Assembly (NCBI GenBank): GCA_026075535.2
Contig: AP026543.1
Location: 2,232,001-2,296,000 of the forward strand
DNA length: 64,000 nt
Reading direction: 5' to 3'
DNA from: Tricholoma matsutake
Lineage: Eukaryota; Basidiomycota; Agaricomycetes; Agaricales; Tricholomataceae
The position numbers and the translations under genes were made by a program. Below are positions 34,431 to 45,553 of this stretch, one piece after another. Below the pieces are notes generated by a model that saw only the letters and a list, made by a program, of their open reading frames with translations, was not told where the DNA came from and did not search any database. The stretch's first letter is position 1. Each line of letters opens with the position of its first letter.

Positions 34431-35090
34431 GCTTGAACGACAAGGTGGACCTATCAGCATCCATTAACATCCCTTCATTTTTTCTTTTGGAGAGTGGGCC
34501 TTTGTGGAGTCGACGATGGTTCACTTCGCTTCCGGTTATTGGATACTGAAGAAGCTGGAAAAATGTTAGTAGTTTGCTAGGGACAAATAATGTGTATACC
34601 GATAGCCATATTATCACCCCCATCTTCATCTGTATCTGTCTGCCTACTTACCTAGACTTTCAGCGAGTGTGAGTGGATTTTTTCTTCATGGCCACATCAT
34701 CGCTTTCATCCTCAGTCTGGTAATACCCCCCATGCCTGCCATTCATAAGACTTGAGCCAAGTACATGTTCCACCTTCCAATGTGAAACACAGAGTGTGAG
34801 TAGATAATGTTCCCCTTCCAACCTCCGAACTGCATGCAACCATTCCTTGGGGTACCAATTCTTGTAATAGACTTTGTCCACAAGCTCGCGGGTCTGTGGG
34901 GAGTGGTAATGTCCACAGCTCATTTTTGATCATTCGAGCAGATACCTTGATGGCGCTCCACTCCAGTGTGCTGATCATCAATCCATCTGCATGGCATATT
35001 ACCTTCTCCATCGGAGGCCTAGACTTGTTGTGCTCGGTGACCCCCACATCAGGATCTGTCAACAGTCCTCAAGCAACCACAGTACTTTGA
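34431..35090 (-). CDS. Unrecognised multi-exon gene, N-terminal part or separate gene
   Basis: Minus-strand frames give EWSAIKVSARMIKN (about 34960) and then, in a second frame, GHYHSPQTRELVDKVYYKNW through YPKEWLHAVRRLEGEHYLL and LCVSHWKVEHVLGSSLM to a Lys-rich end (about 34920-34665). A further exon carries GSEVNHRRLHKGPLSKRKNE (34460-34550). The CGHYH...CVSHWKxEH pattern could bind metal. Function unknown; it may belong to the same gene as 31693-33190. Confidence 0.35.
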
Positions 35091-36152
35091 AGGGAAATTC
35101 TTTGGGTTGGATTGCTGGTTGGACCAAGGTGAGAGATGTTGAACTTAGTTGCTGTGAAATTGAATCGCTTGGAGAGACAGAGGGAGCAGGAGAACAGTGC
35201 TTTGGGCTTCAAAAGTACAATAAGAAACAAGATGAATTCAGAAAGAACTTTGTACTTACATAGCCGTATTCACCTGTAAAGACTGAACTTTACTTGTAGT
35301 TGCATCTAATTCCTTTTTCAGTCACAAGACTTCATCCACTAGCTCGAAGTGGTTTTCTATGCTCTTCAGGAATAGACCGGAGGTTCATTTCAATTTGGCC
35401 TGAAGGGATTTTACAAATGGGTGGTTGATGATGTATTCAGGAGCATTGGTGGGAGAAATTTCAGGAAAATCAGTAGACAACATATTTGAGGGGCCCAATG
35501 ACATATTTGAGCATACAAGGGGCCAACTTGTGAAAATTTGATGCACAATGTTGAGGTAGAGACTGCCACGATGCCAACGACAGAACCAACAAATGTCAAT
35601 ACTTCAATCATGTGACCTGATTATCAGCTTGTGTGCTTATCACGATCTCACTCTTTCAAGTTAACTTCCATGGCTTCAACTGTGCTTATGTGCTACTGCA
35701 CAAAGTGTACACCTGGGAAACAGCATACTTCTAGGACAATCGCACTACATCTTCGAGAGGATAAAAATCTGCTGCAGAGCACTGATAGCTCAAATTCATA
35801 TTTCCCCTTTCTTAAAAATTGCATTGATCATAACACAGACTCTTTAGCAGTAGAAAGAAGTCAGTGCATTTATTATTTTCAAGACTGAGTTTGACCATTA
35901 ACATCAGGGAATAAGAGGAGGGCCAACATGAATGGTATTTTTCTCTGCCAGATTTAATAATAGAAATTACTTATGTTAATATCTAGTGCAATCTGTGATT
36001 GCCAGTGGTACCCAGACAGTTATAGGAGGTAGTAGTAATGACACACAAAGAGAAGGATTGGAAGGTAATTTTTTAGTTGACTTGATGTATTATCATTTAA
36101 GTCTGTTAAGCAGATCATCAAGATGTAGAGATGCAAGATGTCACTTTATTAG
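35091..36152. other. Gene-free stretch
   Basis: Short frames only, with no recognised domain or repeat family. The plus strand at 36100-36150 leads into the tandem duplication that follows. Confidence 0.4.
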
Positions 36153-36464
36153 ACTGTGAGCCTTATTAAATGGCCAATTGAGTTTTGAAATTGCTTACTC
36201 TACTCCAGCTAATATGCCACAACTCCAAGGTAAGAATTGGCTACCAATATCACTGGCATTAACTTATGTCATAATTTGTTTAAAGAAGTCCAGGATGGCT
36301 TTATGGATACTGTGAGCCTTATTAAATGGCCAATTGAGTTTTGAAATTGCTGACTCTACTCCAGCTAATATGCCACAACTCCAAGGTAAGAATGGGCTAC
36401 CAATATCACTGGCATTAACTTATATCATAATTTGTTTAAAGAAGTCCAGGATGGCTTTATGGAC
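36153..36464 (+). repeat. Tandem 156-bp duplication containing an exon-intron unit
   Basis: 36153-36308 and 36309-36464 differ at about four positions. Each unit contains an AAG|GTAAGA donor, a CATTAAC branch-like sequence and a TTTAAAG acceptor, so the duplicated block spans an intron and its flanking exon sequence. The exon frame has a stop (TTTTGA) in each unit. Confidence 0.75.
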
Positions 36465-36499
36465 AGTAAGCTTAGTGATTCAGATACAATGAAACCTGT

Positions 36500-36865
36500 T
36501 AATTAACTAAGTTTACAGCTTCTTTTGAAAGATCTCAAGTCTTACAAGAGTATGAGGATGAGGAGGAGGAGGAGGAGGAGGAGGAGGAGGAGGAAGGTGA
36601 AAGCCTTCTACAGCAGAAGACATCAACCTACACTTACTCTAAGAAAGTGGATGAAATGAGAGCTGAGCTGTTGAATGGCTATGTTCACACACCAAATCCT
36701 CCCTCTGCAACAGACAGAATACCAAGTCAGCAATTGACACTATCACAAAAAACATCACTCAAGCATTATATTGCCTGGAGCAAATCCAGAGGAACTGTTT
36801 GGCATACAAGCTACATGCTGAACTTCTACAAGAGACTTCTGGTATTGAAGTATTATCACTCCTAA
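36500..36865 (+). pseudogene. Fragment with poly-Glu tract, unassigned
   Basis: The plus strand encodes a GAG-microsatellite poly-Glu run (36551-36595), then KVDEMRAELLNGY and, near 36765-36865, a frame reading LAYKLHAELLQETSGIEVLS. The last part lies in a different frame from the N-terminal piece, so the gene is broken or an intron intervenes. No domain is recognised. Confidence 0.35.
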
Positions 36866-36996
36866 ATTAGAAGCCTCATGAGTGAATCAACAAGGTCAGA
36901 TGATCACTCACCTGACCAAAATCCTGGCACTGGCATACCTGCACATACCTGTAAAACTGTGGAAAAGGGTATGGTATTGCCCGGGTATGGAAACTT

Positions 36997-37196
36997 TGTA
37001 ACCAAAGTACTCCTGTACTTCAGGCACTCAGGAGATGAGGGACAAAGTAAACAGGAATTTGGTATGGATTCAAAAGGGAATGATAATCTAAAACATCGTA
37101 CGATAAAGATCAATCGACATGTGACCATGTGTATTAGTCATCCTCATGTAACGCGTATTGTGAAAGCTGGTAAGAGAATGCGGTGATTCTCTTACA
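36997..37196 (-). repeat. 3' LTR of gypsy element
   Basis: 200 bp; pairs with 42548-42747. Confidence 0.95.
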
Positions 37197-37248
37197 CTCG
37201 CACCTTCCCCATAAAAAAAGCCCCAGTCTCGAAAAAATGTCCTGCTTT

Positions 37249-40200
37249 CTATTGGTTGTGTGCTTCCCACTTTGCCAGAGCCTCTGTATCGATCAGTTCT
37301 GATTTTGGTAACCACAGGTCGTGTTCCGGGCCATAGCCTGTCCAGCGAACAAGGTACTGGTAACCTCTCCCGCGAGGACGACACTCCATTATCTTCTCTA
37401 TGAAGTATTCAGTTGTACCATCGGATGTGACCAGTGGTTTTGGTGCATGGTGAGCCTGCCCTGGGAAGAGTTCATCATCATTTGGGATGTGTTTCTGTAG
37501 GTGTAAGACGTGGAACATTGGGAATGCTTTCGAGGACGGTGGCAGCCGGAGGGTGTAACTCGAGGTTTCTGGATGTGCCCATAATATTTTGTATGGTCCA
37601 TCAAAATGAGGCATAAACTTAGCTACCCATCCGTCCTTCCCCTGCATGTAATCCCATCGACAATGTGCAGTAGCAAGCATAACTGTCTCCCCCACTTTGT
37701 ATGCGGGATCCAGGCCTCTGCTTTTGTTTGCCGCATGTGCTTGGTTCACCTTAGCTGCCAGGAGGCTGTCCCTTGCCCCCTGTGTAAGTTCAGCCATTTC
37801 TGCTAAGAATGACCGTGCCGTCTCTTCCTTGATTGGCTCATCGGTGGGTGGCATTGGTGAGATGAGGGGGGGTAGTAACCTCAGTGATTGTCCTGTCTTC
37901 AACATGAATGGTGACATGCCAGTAGACATGTTCACACTATTCATGATATCGAAGCGGACCTTAGGCAGTGCTTTAGCCCAGCCTTTCTGATTATGCTCGA
38001 CATGGAAATGGAGACACTGTACCAACGTCTTGTTTGTCCATTCTGACGATCCATCCATTTGGGGGTGATACGAAGTAGACATCTTGTGTTGAATGCCTGA
38101 GAGTTTCATTAATGCTCACCAAAATTTCGAAATGAAGATCTTATCGCGGTCGCTGATAATTTCCAGAGGGCAACCATTTTTGCAATACCATTTATCGAAG
38201 AAAACGTATGCAAAGTCCTTGGCTGTCATGTCAGAGGTACATGCGGAAATCTGAATATCAACCCCAAGCCTGTCTGTCATTGTGACAATCGCGTCAAACC
38301 CGTCATCCTTAGGAAGTGGTCCTACAAAATCTATCGCCACTGAGTCAAACCTCCTGTCCAGGATGGGTAACAGGTGGAGAGGCCCTGCGCGTTTGGTGGT
38401 GCTTGATTTGTTTCTCTGGCAATCCGGGCATCCGAGTACATACCCATTTGCAAGGTCTCTTCTCATATTCGGCCAGTAGAAATCGTCCCATAAGTTTGTG
38501 TATGATTTCTCAGCCCCGAAATGTCCGAGGTTGTCGTGGGCTAACTGGAAAAGGTGTTCACGCAGGTTCTTGTATTTGGATATCACCAGCCAGTTACCGA
38601 AAAACAGTAGACCATGCTTGAGCGTGATATGAAGCTTGTTGTCTATAACACCTCGCTGCAGATCATCTAGGATCCCTACACACCAGGGATCCGCCTTGTA
38701 GCCATTTTTGATCCTTGTAATCAGTTTCGGGTCGCTGGATATGGTGAACATGGATGACACCAATCTACTTGTAGGGTTGTCATCGACAGAGTCGGGAAGT
38801 CGTGATAAGGCATCAGCCACAGTATTTCTCTCTCCGTGGATGTAAGTGATGTCGTATTCGTACTGGGACATGTATTCCATCCACCGAGCTTGGCGTTGAG
38901 ATAAGTCCCGTTGAAAATCGAAATTTTGCAATGTTTTATGGTCTGTTCTGATGTGGATGTGCGTTCCCAAAAGATCAACTCTCCATTTCTTCAATGCTCG
39001 CACTATAGCAAGCATCTCTTGTTTGTGGACTGGGTAGTTCCATTCTGTGCTATTTAGTTGATGACTCTCAAATGCCACGGGTCGAGCAAACTCCCAGGTG
39101 GGACCGAAAGTGAGTACCGCTCCAGTTCTACGCTTGCTTGCATCGCATGTGACAAAGATCTTGTTTTCTCCTGGGTCTTCGTGGTCAATTGTTGTCAGGC
39201 AATCTCGACTGACTACCAGGTGTTTGATGTTCTCAAAAGCAAATTGGTGTTTGGCAGTCCACTTTGGGAAATTCGCATTGCACTCCTTGCACGTCAGCAG
39301 TGTGAGGATTGCGGTGTATTCTGCAAGTGTTGGTAGGAAGGATGAGATGTAACGGACCAGGCCCAGAAATTGTCGTATGTGCTTTGCTGCTTTTGGTGTT
39401 GGCCAGTTAAGGATTCGTTTAACTTTGCTATTGTCAGCTTCGATGCCTCTGGCTGAAATATGGTGGCCCAAGAAGTCGACTTCTGTTGTGAATAATGTGG
39501 ACTTTTTAACCGAACAATACAGTTCGGCCTTCTGCAGTGCCTCCAGAATTAATGCTACATTTTTTTTTGTTCCGTCAACAAGTTTGACCAAATTATGATG
39601 TCGTCCAAATAGATGTGACAGATTTTTCCCACATAATCCTTGAGGGCCAGTGTAACCCGATGTTGGTGGGTCGCAGGTGAATTATGCATGCCCATTGGCA
39701 TGACTACCCATTCCCAAAGTCTGAAAGGTGTTAAAGTTGTGGTATATTTCACATCATCAGGGTGCACTAGAGTCTGAAAGAATGAATTTGTCATATCGAT
39801 TTTTCCCCAGACCTTGCCTTTTGTGCAGTCTGCGAGGATGTCATCAATTCTCGGAAGAGGGTAGTTGTCAGGGACCGTTAAACAGTTAAGGTGGCAGTAG
39901 TCGTTCACCCACCGAGGGAGTACGGTAGGGTCCGCTTTGGGGATGATGAACGATGGTGAGGCATACAGAGAGGATGAGGGACAGATCCTTCCTGCTGCGA
40001 CACGCTGGTCAATCAGCATCTTCCAGCCGGCTCGGTATTTTCATGGGCAGGCATATGCATGGGTGATGGATATGGGTGCCCCTGGGAGGAGTTTGATGTG
40101 GTGGAAGATGTCCCTAGGCAGGTCCTTCACATGTGGAATGTCACTTGGGAACCTGTCAATGTAGTCTTCTTTCATTTTCTTATCAAGTTTCAGTAACACC

Positions 40201-42175
40201 GCTTCTCCCACGAGTTGTTGAATTTGCGTTTTGATTGTCGCAATTAGATCTGGTGGCCCAGTTGTGAAGGCTTCCATATCAAAATGTGTGTCGTTTTCTT
40301 CAAAAAGCGCCATGAGTTCCATATGTACAAGTTTCTGTCTTTTGCATGTTGCTGCTTGGCCTTTTTTGATTACCCATGCTTCAAGCTTGCGTCTTTCATG
40401 TGGAGATCTTACAGTTTGTCTGTGTATTGTTTTTGGATCAGGAGGGTTTAATAGATCATATCCAGATTCTTTGGCAACAGCCGTGTGGAGGTGGGCATCA
40501 AGAACAATTCTATTTCTGACTAGAAAATCGAGCCCTAGGATAAGGTCCATGTGTAAGTTTGGGCAGATCACCACGTTGAGCGCATGTGATTTCCAAGCAG
40601 CATCCGTGGATTGGACCAGTAATCTACAGTAATGAGTCAAAATGAGAGGAGCAGATTCGGTAGTGCTATCTTTATTGAATGTGCCAGAAACTGAAAGAGG
40701 TTTGAATAAAGGGCGGGGCGTGAGACACAAAAGTTCGGTGAGATCACTGGAAATCAAGACTGGGGGGGAACCATTGTCAATAAGAGCTTTAATTGGGGTT
40801 GGAGTGCAGGTGGCCGGCGCATCAATGCAACAAGTCCAAACGAGATGTGAGGGGAGGGAGAGAGACTGCGGAATGTGCTCATCTGCTTCATGGGCATCCA
40901 TGTATTTGTCGGAACCTTCATCACTCACATCTTCCTCCAAAACATTTGCACCTTCGAACACTGCTGCAATGGTGGTTGTCCCGTTCTTCTTCTTCTCGTA
41001 TGCAACTTTTGCCTTTGCCGCATGTGTCACCATTACTTTCTTGCAGTCTTCTAAGGTTGGTCGAGGGTTTGTGCAATTTTGGCTGATGTGCTCTGCATAG
41101 AAGATACAGCATTTGAAACAGCCCTGATGAAGTCTAAGTAAGTCTTTCTCGGGGTTGGTCAAGGGGGGGAGGGCAGTGGATGGAACATAAGCAGTCGCAT
41201 TGTTGGGGGTGGTTATGGTCGTGTTGACAATGTTGGAGTCCTTCAAAATGTTACCGGCTTTGGTCGCGTGCGTGACCCACGCTGCACCATGAGTGGCTTG
41301 TAAGTCCAACTCCAATAGTTCTAAGCATTTGAGCCAGTCATCGAAATCTGCGATGGCATCTAACGTTCCTTTGTTGGTGCCTGGTGTGATCCCATTGTTA
41401 GCTTTGTAGAGGTGCTTCATGCCCTCTGAGAGACAAGGGAGGAGATGAAGGCAGAAATGGTCGTTAGGGATGTGGTAAGGTGAGCCAGCAGCCCTGAGTT
41501 CATCATTCACATTCCGGACTTTGCTGACCCAAGTGAGCAGGTTCGTTGAGCCCTGGACTGTGATCTGTTCCTGGAATACTCCCAGGTGCGAGGTAAGAAC
41601 TTCTTCTTTAATGCGATGAGAAACTCCGGGAATTGGAGACCAACAAGACGAGCCTCCTCCATGCTGATCCAAGATTGGACAGCAGTAGACACAAAATTAT
41701 AAATGATTTTGCCGACGCGGTCGGCAGCCGCAACATCCTTCATCGAGAAATAGCACCTGCAAGCATTGTCGAATTGACGTACAACAGTGACAGTGAGTCT
41801 TCCTGTGGTCAGGATTGGAGCTGCGGATGGTGACACTTGTTGGACTTCTGCAGGTGCATATAGAGGGTCCATAGCGGGGGTCATATTCACACAAGTTGCA
41901 AGAGTGGGTTCAGAATCTGAGTCTGAGGATGGGACTTTTCTGAGTGCGGTAGTTCGATTTGGGACGGAGGCAGGGGTCGGGGCAGGGGAAACGATGGGTG
42001 AGGATGGTGCAGGTGTTGTGTTCAGTGAGGCCAGGGGTGATGGCATTGTGATGGCAGGGTGTTCAACCACAGGTGGCTTGGCAGTACGTCGAGCTCGACT
42101 CCTGGTGGTGAGCGATGTAAAAACTGAAGGGAGACGAGACAGATTGTTTGAGCTATGCAGTGGAAAAGATAGCAT
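37249..42175 (-). pseudogene. gypsy gag-pol polyprotein with chromodomain, several breaks
   Basis: Order: Gag (42175 to about 41550), a frame change near 41600, Gag C-terminus with a CCHC-like knuckle (GCFKC...H....NC, about 41130-41070), protease (ALIDNGSPPV), RT with YLDD (about 39625), RNase H (VTCDASKRRTGAV, ADALSRLPD), integrase zinc region (HDNLGH...CPDC), core Asp (AIDFVG), second Asp (ISDRDK) and Glu (GSSEWT), then a chromodomain (YLVRWTGYG) ending at 37249. Breaks: TGA at 40041-40043 where Trp is expected, a frame change at an A-run near 39560-39590, and TGA at 38116-38118 where Arg is expected. The chromodomain would target silent chromatin. Not functional. Confidence 0.92.
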
Positions 42176-42547
42176 GGGGTGGCGGTAACAATTCCAATGG
42201 GTGACTTTTTCTGTTGTTATATATGCGTTCTTTGAAGTGGGTCATATTTTATTTGGGGTGCTGATAAGCGTCGGTTTCCGATAGGCTGAAAGTGGCACGA
42301 ACATTTGGGTACAGTTCCACCCAGCAGCTTCTTACCCAGAAAGGCTTAATTTCGCTGCTCGGGGCCTATGGTTGGTGTGTTGTTTGGTGGTGGTGGTGCT
42401 TGGGAAGTGTACTCCACGGCGTTTTGCTATGCAGTTTCCCTTGTGTGGTTGCAAGGCAATTAAAGGCAATTTGATCACCCAAGGGTCTTTTTGTCCAGAC
42501 TTTTTGGAGTTCCAGGAGTCCAGGCCAAGTTCGTGTTTAAAAAAAAG

Positions 42548-42747
42548 TGTAACCGAAGTACTCCTGTACTTCAGGCACTCAGGAGATGAGGGACAAAGTA
42601 AACAGGAATTTGGTATGGATTCAAAAGGGAATGATAATCTAAAACATTGTACGATAAAGATCAATCAACATGTGACTGTGTGTATTAGTCATCCTCGTGC
42701 AATGCATATTGTGAAAGCTGGTAAGAGAATGCAGTGATTCTCTTACA
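42548..42747 (-). repeat. 5' LTR of gypsy element
   Basis: 200 bp; the gag start lies about 370 bp downstream on the minus strand. Confidence 0.95.
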
Positions 42748-42752
42748 AACTT

Positions 42753-43569
42753 CTGACCTGTACCCATAACTGTGCATACCTGTAACCATATTATCATGGG
42801 TTTACCCATACCCATGTCATGCCTTAGGAATCGGAAAAAACATGGAATCAGAAAAAAAGGGTAACTTAGCTTTCACCTGACTTGTAGGGCCAAAACAAAT
42901 TGATTGACTCGAACTGCTGGTGGGTGCATTGATAAAAGAGACCAAGTTGAGGAATAGTTATAAAATTTCCTTGTAGAGTGTTGGTAACACTTGTGAATGA
43001 AGTTCTTGTGTGTAAATGAAGTTATTAATAGGGTTGTTCATGGTAGCCATTCTTGGGCCATTTTCGGCTCATTTTCAAACTCATTTTTGGCTCATTTTTG
43101 TGTATTTGACAGAGGAACAAACAAAAGGGAACAAAAAATGGAATGGAAAATGACATGAAAAATGGTTACCGTGAACACCCTGGGAAGGAAAATTTAGAAA
43201 AATGGAGCAAAAATGCATTGTTCTTGCCAGGCACAGTGCTAAAAAGATGAAAAATGATCATTTTTCGGTTCCCTTTTTACAAAAGCAAAGGTAGGGTTCC
43301 ATTTTACATTCATTTTGCATTCATTCTCAGTTCCATTCTTGAGAAAAATTGAATCAAAATGAAATAGAAAATGATTGAAAAATGAGTGAAAAATGAACCA
43401 AAAATGCCAACTGTGAACAACCCTAATAACGTGCTCGTAGAGGAAAAAACAAAGATGTTTGGGGTCGAAGGGGAGACATTTGGAAGAAGGAGGATCGAAA
43501 ATAGACTAATAGAGAAGTGAATGAACGTAGTTACGCCTTGTTGTATAGGGAGCTTGAGGGTACGACTCG
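42753..43569. other. Gene-free stretch with TACCC repeat and AAAATG-rich tract
   Basis: 42755-42830 is a TACCC/GGGTA-rich dispersed repeat similar to 7295-7415 and 11625-11727. 43060-43420 is rich in AAAATG and CATTTT-type words arranged as loose inverted repeats (for example TTCATTTTCGG against its complement). No gene is seen. Confidence 0.45.
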
Positions 43570-43690
43570 AGAAGATGTAGTGGGTCCGTGCACCCAGTAA
43601 TTCACGTGACGCGGTCTTGGCACATTCAACACCATTGCCTGCATAACCACTATGGCTTCACCTAAGCTCTCGCACTCTCATCTCTCAACA
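43570..43690 (+). promoter_or_regulatory. Duplicate of the Crinkler 5' flank
   Basis: Shares GAAGATGTAGTGGGTCC, CGCCCAGTA-like, TTCACGTGACG and CATTGCCTG blocks with 45322-45460, the sequence just upstream of the Crinkler start at 45554. No Crinkler coding sequence follows, so it is a promoter relic or the scar of a lost copy. Confidence 0.6.
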
Positions 43691-44059
43691 ACATCCTCTC
43701 ATAGTGAAGAAGAAGGTCGCCAGAACCAGCTTGATATCAAAGAGTGACAGAGAGTGACATTTTGGCAGAGGTGACCAGTAGAAAGTTAATGCACATTGCA
43801 AAACAGCATATTTAAAAAATCGGGCCACACAGAAAGTTTCTAAAATGCAATCTCCAGGGTTCCTTGCGAACCGATTTTTTAATTTTGGTTGTAGAGAAGC
43901 TCCATTAGATTTTTCGTGTTGCAAACTTTCAATCTAATCTAATTAGAAGTTCCCGATTTGGAAAGCATTAAAACCCTGCCACCAAAGCATAACTTATAAT
44001 CTCTCATTTTATAATTATGCCTTTGAAAAGGAAGTTTAACTTAAATAAATTTCCCTTTT

Positions 44060-44410
44060 GCTTACGGGTACGCCAAAAGTTTCATCAAGTCGTTCGAGCA
44101 TCCACACCATTATTCACTATACTATTCTCGTCGATCATCTTCGGCGTGCGAAGCAGTCGTCCTAAACTGATAGCCCTCGTACCCGTCGTGGCTGGAGTTG
44201 GATTTGCGTGCGTCGAGAAATGATTATCAGACTGATAGTATTGATGTTACGCCAACGAATGCGGTCGGCATTGTGCTTACCTTGATTGGTGGTGCGATTT
44301 ATACCGCGGTGGAGTTGAAGGAGAAGCGAGACAGCGAGAGTTGCCAAGCTCGGAGTGTACTTATATCTTCATCTAAAATATCATACAGAGCATCGACACG
44401 TACTACATAG
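44060..44410 (+). pseudogene. TPT/nucleotide-sugar transporter relic with internal deletion
   Basis: The first part encodes HQVVRASTPLFTILFSSIIF and ALVPVVAGVGFA, the typical middle segment of the triose-phosphate/nucleotide-sugar translocator family. After about 15 nt the sequence resumes with TPTNAVGIVLTLIGGAIYTA and VELKEK, the family C-terminus. About 90 residues of helices between them are missing, and the N-terminal half is absent. A membrane transporter gene remnant. Confidence 0.65.
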
Positions 44411-45321
44411 GAATTCTCCCCACCAATAGCCACGGATCTATATCTTTATTTTGATCTTTATTCAAGTTTGCAATATAAATTTACATCTGATAGTTCCTGT
44501 ACCTTTCAAAGCACTCAGCGGACACATTCAGGCAACATATTGATAAGGAATAGTGATCAATAGAAGATTTGCTCCAAAATTGAACATCAAACGGTCAAAT
44601 GATGGGGAAAGGGGGTCATGGACTGACACTTGAACTGACAGACATAATGATTGTGATGCATACTACTTAGACGGTCCGAACTTGTTAAGCGGGGGTGAAC
44701 GGCATATGATTACACCTTACCTCCGTCCCTTCATGTTCTTTCCTTCCATTCATGCAAGATCTCACCATAGGTAAACAACCCGCAATGCAGTCAAATTTTA
44801 GACAAAGGGAAGGTAACGTGTAGAGGGAATGTTTCAGGCAACGGGAGGGAGTGAGGAGGCAAGGCCAACTTGGTGTAGATGATTGATTTCAACATGTGGA
44901 CAGATATGAATGATCCTATATTTGCATGCAAGTGCCTCGCTGTACGACGACATATGTACAAACTCGTCCGTCTCCGGCATGCTAGTGATTTTTCAACCAA
45001 TGCTACTCGCACCAGTCCATTGATTCAGTCTCCATTCCTAGATATACCTTTGGCAATCAGCAAGCACCGTGCTATGACCAGCATACGAAATTCTTAGGAC
45101 GCAAGGCATATAAAGGACGCGATTTTGGCAATGAAAGCTGACATCTATAGACTATACCCGAACGACTGAGTCCGAGCACTAGCATATATATATTCATGTT
45201 CTAAACATGCCCATATGATGTACAAGCCTGTGGAAGGGTGTGCCGAAAGTTGGAGACAAGGGTGTCTAACATGACGAAACGTTTTGTTGTCCAATCTATG
45301 TGGTGTACGATAAGATAAGAT
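44411..45321. other. Gene-free stretch
   Basis: Short frames without recognised domains, including the region from the transporter relic to the Crinkler promoter. Confidence 0.4.
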
Positions 45322-45553
45322 GTAGCGGGTCCATGCGCCCAGTACTGATGAGTGTTCACGTGACGGGGTCTCATTCACCTTTGCCTATCAGCCCTACTCC
45401 ATTGCCTGACGAACAAAAGCTACGGCCTTCATCTAAGTCTTTTGCGCTCTCAGAAAAGGCGATAACGCATCAGCAAACCCAAAACAGCCTCCAGCCAAGG
45501 ACGCCCACACCCTTTCCCCACACACGTCCACACCTGACCAAGCGGAGGCCGCT
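45322..45553 (+). promoter_or_regulatory. Probable Crinkler promoter and 5' UTR
   Basis: Directly upstream of ATG 45554. It contains TTCACGTGACG, an E-box-like CACGTG palindrome, and a C-rich stretch before the start. Part of it is duplicated at 43570-43690. Confidence 0.45.

Larger units (their letters stand above)
36997..42747 (-). mobile_element. Ty3/gypsy chromovirus, full length (5,751 bp)
   Basis: It has 200-bp LTRs at 36997-37196 and 42548-42747 and a perfect 5-bp target duplication AACTT (36992-36996 and 42748-42752). The LTRs start TGTAACC and end TCTTACA on the plus strand. They differ at about ten positions, all transitions. A purine-rich tract (ATGGGGAAGG) precedes the 3' LTR on the minus strand. 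I could not match the primer-binding site to a tRNA. Confidence 0.96.
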
